Assembly: GCA_039918615.1 (NCBI GenBank)
Contig: JBDSHG010000060.1
Location: 1 to 19,043, forward strand
Source of the DNA: FEN-1250 sp039918615
GTDB lineage: Bacteria; Gemmatimonadota; Gemmatimonadetes; Gemmatimonadales; Gemmatimonadaceae
Reading direction: 5' to 3'
DNA: 19,043 bases
In this document: piece by piece, positions 1-5,129 of the stretch
Layout of the letters: each line of letters begins with the position of its first letter
How positions within the stretch are numbered: position 1 is the stretch's first letter
The notes under the pieces: model-generated
Databases searched by the model: none
Seen by the model: the letters and a program-made list of their open reading frames with translations, nothing else
What the model was told of the DNA's origin: nothing
Made by a program: the position numbers and the translations under genes

Positions 1-103
1 ATCAGTGCGTGTGTGCCGCTCCCCCTGGCTTATCGCAGCTTACCGCGGCCTTCCTCGCCTCCGTGTGCCCAGGCATCCTCCACATGCCTTCGCTCGCTTG
101 ACT
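1..103 (-). rRNA. rrl: 23S ribosomal RNA, 5' end (partial)
   Basis: Read on the minus strand from about position 103 leftwards, the sequence aligns without gaps over its first ~33 nt with the start of bacterial 23S rRNA (E. coli GGTTAAGCGACTAAGCG...; here AGTCAAGCGAGCGAAGG). It then shows the conserved blocks GGATGCCTGGGCAC, GGAGGCGAGGAAGGCC and CTGCGATAAGCCAGGGGGAG; I recall the last as nearly identical in Thermus 23S rRNA. Only domain I's first ~100 nt are present; the gene continues off the left edge of the window. The 5' end is placed by analogy with E. coli and is accurate to a few bases. No 16S gene or tRNA lies upstream (to the right), where the divergent methyltransferase gene begins at 454. 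Confidence 0.93.
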
Positions 104-250
104 ACATAGTTCGTAGCAAGCAGAGCATTCCTACAACTTGATACCTTGCAATCACTATCGATCTCGTCGCCTACGACGCAGACGTCATCCGCGCCGCACT
201 CGCCGAGCTCGATGAGAATTCATATCCCACGATCTACTCATCCATGATCA

Positions 251-290
251 TTTTTCAAATAGCGCCGCCAACCAATTCCGCATCGCGGAA
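251..290 (-). promoter_or_regulatory. boxB/boxA-like rRNA antitermination leader
   Basis: In the transcribed leader of the 23S gene, a perfect 6-bp hairpin TTCCGC-GAT-GCGGAA (276-290) precedes the minus-strand sequence GCGCTATTTGAAAAA (251-265). The latter resembles the boxA element of rRNA leaders (TGYTCTTTGAAAA type), with A in place of C. The order boxB then boxA matches classical rrn leaders, where NusB/NusE bind boxA to prevent premature termination. The assignment rests on similarity and position only. The rest of 104-250 holds no tRNA and no other gene that I can see; it presumably contributes the 5' strand of the 23S processing stem. Confidence 0.55.
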
Positions 291-311
291 AAGTTCGCGG
301 GATAGCCTCAC

Positions 312-340
312 ATTTTAATACCCTTCAAGCTCGCTGTCAA
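312..340 (-). promoter_or_regulatory. sigma70-type promoter of the 23S rRNA gene
   Basis: On the minus strand a perfect -35 TTGACA (335-340) is followed by a 17-bp spacer and -10 TAAAAT (312-317), predicting a start near 305. It lies about 200 nt upstream of the 23S 5' end and points at it. This is the closest match to consensus that I found in the window, as expected of an rRNA promoter. Together with the boxB/boxA-like leader it indicates that the 23S gene is transcribed independently rather than as part of a 16S-23S-5S operon. Confidence 0.8.
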
Positions 341-453
341 CGAGTGTAAATCCTTTCGCTCGCGTGACATGACCCCGGAGGGACGAGAATCTTAAAACGG
401 ACCCCGCTCCGCTTCAAGGGGAACCGCTCCTCGTCCCCGTTAGCTTTCCCGCC

Positions 454-1668
454 ATGACTCGCACCATGCTCCGCCCCACTACCGTCGCGCACGACCCACA
501 CACCGCACCGCGCGCCACCGTCTCCGCTCGCGGCGCCGAGCGATGGGACGCCGGGCACCCCTGGATCTATCGCAGCGATCTCATCGATCCGCCCGATGTC
601 CCCGCCGGCGCCATCGTCGTCACCGACCGCGGCTCCCGAAAGCTCGGCGTCGCCCTCTACAGCCCAAAATCCGAGATCGCCCTTCGCCTGCTCGATCGTG
701 ATGCATCCGCCTCGCTCGATGCCGCATGGTGGCATGACCGTCTCGCCCGCGCACGCGCGCGTCGCGCATCGCTCGAGCCGCACACCAACGCCTATCGCGT
801 CGTACACGGCGAAGCCGACGGGCTCCCCTCGCTCATCGTCGACCGCTACGATCGATGGCTCGTCGTCCAGCTGCTGAGCGCAGGGCTCGAAGCGTTCCGC
901 GCGCCGATCGTCGATGCGTTGGTCGACCTGCTCTCCCCCGACGGAATCCTCGCGCGCAACGACACTGCCGTCCGCACCAAGGAAGGACTCGGACGCGCCA
1001 CCGAGATTCTTCACGGCGATGTCCCGCGCGAGATCGAGGTGCGCGAGCACGGCATCCGCTACCTCGCCGCGCCGTGGGACGGGCAGAAAACCGGCGCCTT
1101 TCTCGACCAGCGCGAGAATCGCGTCCTCGCTGGCTCCGTCGCGCGCGGTCGCGCGCTCGACTGCTTCGCGTACCACGGCTCCTTCGCGCTCCACCTCGCG
1201 CGCAACGCCACCAACGTCACCGCCCTCGACTCGTCCGGCCCCGCGCTCGCGCGCGCGCGCGAGAACGCATCGCGCAACGGCTTCACGAACATCCAGACGA
1301 TCCAGACCGACGCCTTCGAGTTCCTTCGCGCCGAGGTGCACGCGGGCGCGCACTACGACACGATCGTCCTCGATCCGCCGGCCTTCGCGAAGACGCGCCA
1401 CTCGCTCGACTCCGCGATCCGCGGCTACAAGGAGATCAACCTCCGCGCCATGCAGCTGCTCTCCCCCGGCGGGATGCTCTTCACGGCGAGCTGCAGCTTC
1501 CATCTCTCCGCGTCACTCTTCCGCGACATGCTCCGCGACGCCGCCGCCGACAGCAACCGCCGAATCGCGCTCCGCGAATTCTGCGGCCAGCCACTCGATC
1601 ATCCGGAGGTGCTCACGATCCCGGAGAGCGGCTACATCAAGGGCGCGCTGCTCGAGGCGTTGGACTAG
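454..1668 (+). CDS. rlmI: class I SAM-dependent 23S rRNA methyltransferase, RlmI-like
   Basis: 404 aa, close to E. coli RlmI (396 aa), which makes m5C1962 in 23S rRNA. An N-terminal PUA-like domain starts near residue 22 (ATVSARGAERWDAGHPWIYRS, residues ~22-42), followed by the linker signature QKTGAFLDQRENR typical of the family. The Rossmann methyltransferase domain has motif I as ALDCFAYHGSFALHLA, the catalytic-loop motif DPPAFAK at 307-313, and the TASCSFH block with Cys347, the usual catalytic Cys position of m5C enzymes of this family. The N-terminus extends ~20 residues beyond the PUA start and there is no clear Shine-Dalgarno sequence before ATG 454, so ATG 466 (residue 5) is possible. 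It is transcribed divergently from the 23S rRNA gene, its probable substrate. The exact target nucleotide is inferred from the family. Confidence 0.9.
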   Translation: MTRTMLRPTTVAHDPHTAPRATVSARGAERWDAGHPWIYRSDLIDPPDVPAGAIVVTDRGSRKLGVALYSPKSEIALRLLDRDASASLDAAWWHDRLARARARRASLEPHTNAYRVVHGEADGLPSLIVDRYDRWLVVQLLSAGLEAFRAPIVDALVDLLSPDGILARNDTAVRTKEGLGRATEILHGDVPREIEVREHGIRYLAAPWDGQKTGAFLDQRENRVLAGSVARGRALDCFAYHGSFALHLARNATNVTALDSSGPALARARENASRNGFTNIQTIQTDAFEFLRAEVHAGAHYDTIVLDPPAFAKTRHSLDSAIRGYKEINLRAMQLLSPGGMLFTASCSFHLSASLFRDMLRDAAADSNRRIALREFCGQPLDHPEVLTIPESGYIKGALLEALD

Positions 1669-1716
1669 CTGCTGCCGCGAGGTCCGCGCGAGCGCACACG
1701 CACTAACACCTGAGGT

Positions 1717-1806
1717 ACGGACACCAACGGATTTGACGGACACAAACGGAACAAGCTTCTCAGCTCGCAGTTGTCAGTTTGTGTGCGTTCCATCCGTTCG
1801 TGTCGT
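1717..1806. repeat. imperfect long inverted repeat with TCCGTT-type units in a convergent gap
   Basis: The left arm 1717-1747 contains two tandem units (ACGGACACCAACGGA at 1717 and ACGGACACAAACGGA at 1736). The right arm 1777-1806 reads GTTTGTGTGCGT...TCCGTTCGTGTCGT, complementary to the left arm at roughly 26 of 31 positions by hand alignment, with a 29-nt loop. It fills most of the gap between the stop of the rRNA methyltransferase (1668) and the stop of mutM (1852). It has no classical T tract but could act as a bidirectional terminator or mRNA 3' stabiliser. The same 15-bp unit recurs at 15281-15389. Confidence 0.7.
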
Positions 1807-1851
1807 CTCATCAACTCGTTTGCCCTTGCTCTTTCCTCTCGGGAGTAGCGC

Positions 1852-2628
1852 TCAGCTCTTCTGATCCACCGGGCAGTAATACGTCGACCGTCCCGCCTGC
1901 ACGATGCGCTTGATCGTCGCACCGCAGCGCGGGCACTTCTCACCCTCGCGGTCGTACACGTTCCACCTCGAGCCGTCGTGCTTCGCCCAGTATCGGCCCG
2001 CCGGTGCATCCGAGAGCACCTCGCGGATCGCCGCCACCAGCTTGTCGCGCCGGTGCGCACTCAGCGACGCCGCCTTCGCCTTCGGGCTGATCTTCGCCAC
2101 CCACAACGCCTCGGCCGCATAAATATTTCCGATCCCCGCCACCATCTTCTGATCGAGCAGCGCCGGCTTGATCGCGCCGCTCCTGCGCTTGAGCGAAACG
2201 CCGAGCGAGTCTGCGTTGAACGCTGGGTCCGTGGGCTCGGGCCCGAGCTCCGGCTCGCCTTCACCCTTGTCGAACAGCTCCACCGTCGACAGCGCGCGCA
2301 TGTCCGTCAGTGACACGCGCGTTCCATCCGCGAGCTCGAGCTGCGCGCGCGTGAACCGCGGCTCCTCATCGCTCACCTTTCCGATGTCCCAGTCGCCGTT
2401 CATCCGAAAATGAATGGCGATCGTGCGGCCATCGTCGAGATGCACCAGCTGGTGCTTGCCGCGCCGCTCCACCTTCTCGATGCGATGTCCCTTGAGCCCA
2501 CGCAGGCGCCCAGCCGTGATACGCTTTGCGAGCGATGGGTGCAACAGCCGCAGCCGCGCGATCGTCTTCCCCTCGGCGACCTTCGCGAGCTCCTTCCGCG
2601 CGGCTTCGACTTCCGGTAGCTCGGGCAT
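1852..2628 (-). CDS. mutM: formamidopyrimidine-DNA glycosylase (Fpg/MutM)
   Basis: 258 aa. It excises 8-oxoguanine and formamidopyrimidines and cleaves the AP site (beta,delta-lyase). The start is fixed by the N-terminal catalytic signature MPELPEVE: Pro2 is the nucleophile and Glu3 the general acid. The catalytic-site Lys is in RRGKHQL. The helix-two-turn-helix motif is LLDQKMVAGIGNIYAAEAL, and the C-terminal zinc finger spans 232-255. Oddly, the finger reads C232-x2-C235-x16-C252-x2-D255: the fourth Cys is Asp (CPVDQ instead of CPxCQ). The open frame continues far upstream of ATG 2628, but family alignment makes this the only sensible start; no strong ribosome binding site is visible. The gene is divergent from the cation transporter with about 36 bp between starts and convergent with the rRNA methyltransferase. 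Confidence 0.95.
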   Translation of the reverse strand: MPELPEVEAARKELAKVAEGKTIARLRLLHPSLAKRITAGRLRGLKGHRIEKVERRGKHQLVHLDDGRTIAIHFRMNGDWDIGKVSDEEPRFTRAQLELADGTRVSLTDMRALSTVELFDKGEGEPELGPEPTDPAFNADSLGVSLKRRSGAIKPALLDQKMVAGIGNIYAAEALWVAKISPKAKAASLSAHRRDKLVAAIREVLSDAPAGRYWAKHDGSRWNVYDREGEKCPRCGATIKRIVQAGRSTYYCPVDQKS

Positions 2629-2664
2629 GACGGAAACGTATGCTCGCGATGCGCCAGCTGTCAC

Positions 2665-3573
2665 GTGGCGGCATTGCCCGTTCGACGACGGGCGGTTCAT
2701 CCTTCTGCCGTGCGCACACACCGCGAGCCCGCCGTCCGCAACACGCTGATCCTGATTCTCGTGCTGAACGCGGTCGTGGCAACCGTCAAGGTCGTCGTCG
2801 GCCTGCGGACGAACTCGCTCTCCGTCCTCGGCGCATCGCTCGAGTCCGCACTCGACGTGTTCAACAACATCGTCGGGATCGCGCTCGTCCGCGTCGCATC
2901 GCAGGAGCCGGACGAAGATCATCCCTACGGCCACCAGAAGTTCGAGACGCTTGGCGCGCTCGCGATCGTCGGCTTCCTCTCGATCTCGTGCTTCGAGCTG
3001 CTGCGCGAAGGAGTGCGGCATCTCCTCATCAGCGAGCATCCGGTCTACCCGTCGCTCACCGAGCTGTCGCTGATCGCGGCGACGATGTTCGTGAACGTCG
3101 GAGTGGTGTGGTACGAGCGGCGTCGCGCCCGTCAGCTCAACAGCGACTTCCTGCTCGCCGACGCGGCCCACACGCGCAGCGACATCTACGTCACGGCGGC
3201 CGCGTTCGCATCGCTCGTGCTCGCGCGCCGAGGATATGGCGCGGTCGATGCGCTGCTCGCGATCGGCGTGGCGCTGCTCATCGCCTGGAACGGCTACCAG
3301 ATCGTGCGCCATACGGTGCCGGTGCTCGTCGACGAGCGCGGAGTGGATGCGGGGGTGCTGCGGCGCCTCGTCGGCGCGATTCCGCACGTGGTCGATGTGC
3401 GCACCGTTCGCTCGCGCGCGATCTCATCGGATGTGCTGTTCGCCGAGGTGACCATTGGGGTGAATGGGTCGACGACGGTGGAGGAAGCGCATCGCATCGC
3501 CGACACCGTCGAAGAAAAAATCGCGAAGGAGCTCGGCGTCGCCGAAGTGCTGGTACACGTCGAGCCTGCGTGA
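2665..3573 (+). CDS. cation diffusion facilitator (CDF) family transporter
   Basis: 302 aa from GTG 2665; GTG 2710 (287 aa) is an equally good start and better matches where family members begin. Inner-membrane H+/divalent metal antiporter type (Zn, Fe, Mn, Co). Several hydrophobic helices are visible (~27-46, ~52-75, ~96-112, ~134-149, and two more within ~177-215), then a hydrophilic C-terminal domain (~221-302) like the cytoplasmic metallochaperone-like dimerisation domain. Signatures: DEDHPYGHQKFE after TM2, and H169-x3-D173 in TM5 (the conserved HxxxD metal site). The TM2 half-site is E60-x3-D64 rather than the usual D-x3-D. Metal specificity cannot be read with confidence. It is divergent from mutM; no shared operator was recognised. 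Confidence 0.92.
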   Translation: MAALPVRRRAVHPSAVRTHREPAVRNTLILILVLNAVVATVKVVVGLRTNSLSVLGASLESALDVFNNIVGIALVRVASQEPDEDHPYGHQKFETLGALAIVGFLSISCFELLREGVRHLLISEHPVYPSLTELSLIAATMFVNVGVVWYERRRARQLNSDFLLADAAHTRSDIYVTAAAFASLVLARRGYGAVDALLAIGVALLIAWNGYQIVRHTVPVLVDERGVDAGVLRRLVGAIPHVVDVRTVRSRAISSDVLFAEVTIGVNGSTTVEEAHRIADTVEEKIAKELGVAEVLVHVEPA

Positions 3574-3631
3574 TGGGGTTGCAACGCATCGCGAGTCATC
3601 TAGCTTACTCCTGACTTCACCCAGCTGACTC

Positions 3632-4399
3632 ATGGCCCACCGTCCACGCTCACTACAGCACGAGTACGAGCTGTTCGTCGAGCGGGAAATCGAGAACTAC
3701 AAGGAATCGGTGCCGCGCCGCATCATCCTGGGCATCGGGGATGAGGCTGTGGCGTCGCTCGAAGCGCAGCAACAGCTCGCGTTGACGGAGCTGCTGCTGT
3801 GTGAAGAGGTGGACCGCATCATTCGCGCACGGCTGCGTCTCGCGACCTTCGCGACGTGGCGGAAGCGGCGGGTGAAGGCGCTCGCGGAGTTCAAGAAGCC
3901 GGAGCGGTGGGGGATGCGCGCGGACTGCGCGATCGCGCGCACGGCTGCGGCGGCGCACGAGGGACATGTGCTCGTGGCGGGGGCGCTCGAGGAGGGACGC
4001 TCGCTCTATCTCGCGGCGAACGGCTGCGACGTGACGACGCTCGATCCCACCGAGGACGTCATCGAGCGCGTGATCGATGCGGCCGCGGGTGTCGGGCTCA
4101 CGGGACGGATTCGCGGGGTGGTGAGCGATCTCGCGGAATGGGAGCCGGACTTCCCGATCAGCGCGGTGGTGTGCGCGGCGGCGGCGCTAATGGAGCTGAC
4201 ACCGGCGCAGCGGCAGAAGGCGCTTTCGATCCTCCAGGCGGCAACGAAGGAGGGCGGTGTCCACGTGGTGGAGACGAGCTCGGACGGCGTGAGGCTGGTT
4301 CCGCTCGAGGAGCTCGAGGCTTCCTACTATGGATGGCAGATCACGGTGGAGGGGTCGTCGAGCAACGAGACCTTCCTTGCTCGGAAGGCAGTCGCGTAG
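3632..4399 (+). CDS. predicted SAM-dependent methyltransferase-fold protein
   Basis: 255 aa. The N-terminal ~100 residues are charged and helical (QHEYELFVEREIENYKESV...), rich in Arg and Glu and of unknown role. The C-terminal half looks like a class I methyltransferase Rossmann fold: strand 1 HVLVAGALEEGRSLYLAANG (~113-132) followed by the acidic end of strand 2 (DVTTLD). The end of the protein, EASYYGWQITVEGSSSNETFLARKAVA, resembles the final strands of TehB-like methyltransferases. The glycine-rich SAM loop is degenerate (AGALEEGRS rather than D/ExGxGxG), so SAM binding is uncertain. No signal peptide or membrane segment. Start ATG 3632 has no clear Shine-Dalgarno sequence, and the gene follows the CDF gene at 58 bp on the same strand. 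Substrate unknown. Confidence 0.75.
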   Translation: MAHRPRSLQHEYELFVEREIENYKESVPRRIILGIGDEAVASLEAQQQLALTELLLCEEVDRIIRARLRLATFATWRKRRVKALAEFKKPERWGMRADCAIARTAAAAHEGHVLVAGALEEGRSLYLAANGCDVTTLDPTEDVIERVIDAAAGVGLTGRIRGVVSDLAEWEPDFPISAVVCAAAALMELTPAQRQKALSILQAATKEGGVHVVETSSDGVRLVPLEELEASYYGWQITVEGSSSNETFLARKAVA

Positions 4400-4485
4400 C
4401 GTTTTGACACGGATGACCGTCCGCCGGACGTGTCACTTCGAGTCTGCGTCCGATGCGTGAGAATCCGCACATCCGCCAACCAGTT

Positions 4486-4582
4486 TAAAATCAATCGGTT
4501 ACACGATGGGCGGCGGCCAGGAACAGGAGGCATGGACGATGCCTTAGTGGTAGGCGGCCCCCGACCGTTACGGGGGCTTTTT
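4486..4582 (+). promoter_or_regulatory. putative attenuated leader: -10, short leader ORF, hairpin, terminator
   Basis: A TAAAAT -10-like hexamer (4486-4491, no good -35) would start transcription near 4498. A 13-codon ORF (4506-4547, MGGGQEQEAWTMP) follows; its last codons overlap a perfect hairpin AGGCAT-GGACG-ATGCCT (4528-4544). A strong intrinsic terminator follows (4557-4582). The AGGCGG at 4552-4557 can also pair with CCGCCT at 4585-4590 just beyond the T tract. The 53-aa ORF begins 30 nt downstream. This layout could be an attenuator or riboregulator for that ORF, or a short RNA of ~85 nt. I recognise no known riboswitch family. Speculative. Confidence 0.35.
4557..4582 (+). terminator. 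intrinsic terminator
   Basis: Perfect 7-bp GC-rich stem GCCCCCG (4557-4563) / CGGGGGC (4571-4577) with a 7-nt loop, directly followed by TTTTT (4578-4582). It is on the plus strand, ~160 bp after the methyltransferase-fold gene and 30 bp before the 53-aa ORF. It either ends the upstream transcript or controls read-through into the small ORF. Confidence 0.75.
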
Positions 4583-4612
4583 CTCCGCCTGCACCATCTG
4601 AGGACCGTGCCC

Positions 4613-4774
4613 ATGCCGAACGCCAGTCTGTCCGAATCGACCGAACCCATTGGGATCGTGATCTCGCGCGGCAATCGCGACGAGCCGACGCCCGCTGTGT
4701 TTGCGTACATCTGGGGTGCGGCGCCGGTGCTCGAGGCGGAGATCGAACCCGTACGTGCCCCGCGCGCTGCCTGA
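4613..4774 (+). CDS. 53-aa hypothetical protein
   Basis: The ORF begins MPNASLSESTEPIGIVISRG and contains an aromatic/hydrophobic block AVFAYIWGAAPVLEAE near residues 28-43. No known domain recognised; no signal peptide. Support for it being real: TGAGGA (4599-4604) lies 8 nt before ATG 4613, and a strong terminator follows 27 bp after the stop. In-frame codons upstream of ATG 4613 run through the terminator hairpin at 4557-4582, so a longer protein is unlikely. Function unknown; could be a lineage-specific small protein. Confidence 0.5.
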   Translation: MPNASLSESTEPIGIVISRGNRDEPTPAVFAYIWGAAPVLEAEIEPVRAPRAA

Positions 4775-4801
4775 TCGCGGCTGAGGGTTCCAAAAGAAAA
4801 C

Positions 4802-4834
4802 AACGCGCCGGCAGAGCTTCTGCCGGCGCGTTTT
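4802..4834. terminator. strong bidirectional intrinsic terminator
   Basis: Perfect 14-bp stem: 4802-4815 pairs with 4819-4832 (core CGCGCCGGCAGA / TCTGCCGGCGCG) around a GCT triloop. The plus strand continues TTTT (4831-4834). On the minus strand the A-rich flank 4792-4803 reads as T-rich sequence, so it can work both ways. It ends the 53-aa ORF transcript on the plus strand and backs up the terminator at 4879-4907 for the minus strand. Confidence 0.85.
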
Positions 4835-4878
4835 GCATCCGCGCCATTGCATTCCGCGATCGATGTTCACGGATGAAG

Positions 4879-4907
4879 AAAAGGCCGGCGAGAATCCGCC
4901 GGCCTTT
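4879..4907. terminator. second bidirectional intrinsic terminator
   Basis: An 11-bp stem, AAAGGCCGGCG (4880-4890) / CGCCGGCCTTT (4897-4907), with loop AGAATC. On the minus strand it is followed by TTTTCTTC, and it lies 29 bp beyond the stop of the 32-aa lysine-rich gene, which it most likely terminates. On the plus strand it is followed by CTTTCC. Confidence 0.8.
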
Positions 4908-4935
4908 CTTTCCTGCTATGCACAACGTCGAAGCA

Positions 4936-5034
4936 CTACTTGCGCTTCTTGGCCGCCTTCTTCGTCGCCTTCTTCTTCGTGGCGGTCTTGCGGCCAGACT
5001 TCTTCGTCGCGGACTTCTTTTTCTTGGTAGCCAT
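4936..5034 (-). CDS. 32-aa lysine/alanine-rich basic mini-protein (histone H1-like)
   Basis: Below usual gene-caller length. Minus-strand ATG at 5034, stop TAG at 4936-4938. The protein begins MATKKKKSATKKSGRK and continues in the same style: 15 Lys, 2 Arg, 6 Ala, 5 Thr of 32 residues, with no acidic residue. Such KKAxKK/TKK composition is that of the DNA-compacting C-terminal tails of bacterial histone H1-like proteins, so nucleic-acid binding is the natural guess. Evidence that it is a gene: GGAG in TGGAGAATGAATC ends 8 nt before the ATG, codons mix AAG/AAA and GCG/GCC rather than being a simple repeat, and a strong terminator follows. It lies 95 bp downstream of the TldD/PmbA operon on the same strand, so it could be co-transcribed. 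Confidence 0.7.
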   Translation of the reverse strand: MATKKKKSATKKSGRKTATKKKATKKAAKKRK

Positions 5035-5072
5035 GATTCATTCTCCATTGAACCGGAGTGAAAACAGCCCGT

Positions 5073-5128
5073 CCGATCCCCCGGTGGATCGGTGGGGCGA
5101 TACGACGTCGAAATAAATCCGTCGTATC
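5073..5128. repeat. two adjacent hairpins between the PmbA-like gene and the 32-aa gene
   Basis: Perfect inverted repeats CCGATCC (5073-5079) / GGATCGG (5086-5092) and GATACGACG (5099-5107) / CGTCGTATC (5120-5128). On the minus strand the second begins 1 nt after the stop codon of the last operon gene. Neither has an adjacent long T tract. They could be a weak terminator, an mRNA 3'-end protector, or (5073-5092) an operator for the 32-aa gene. Confidence 0.6.
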
Positions 5129-5129
5129 T

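Noticed and set aside
104..453. tRNA genes in the 23S upstream region
   Set aside because: Looked for T-arm (GGTTCGAATCC-like) and acceptor pairs on both strands; none found.
2629..3387. Upstream extension of the mutM frame to a 511-residue protein
   Set aside because: The catalytic Pro must be residue 2 of Fpg, and the extension is antisense to the CDF gene.
4404..4435. TTGACA box and inverted repeat TGACACG/CGTGTCA right after the methyltransferase-fold gene
   Set aside because: No -10 at suitable spacing and no T tract after the stem; possibly a degenerate copy of the TCCGTT-type repeat but too weak to call.
4532..4774. Longer form of the 53-aa ORF starting at ATG 4532 (MDDALVVGG...)
   Set aside because: It would read through the intrinsic terminator at 4557-4582, and AGGAGG is only one base from that ATG.
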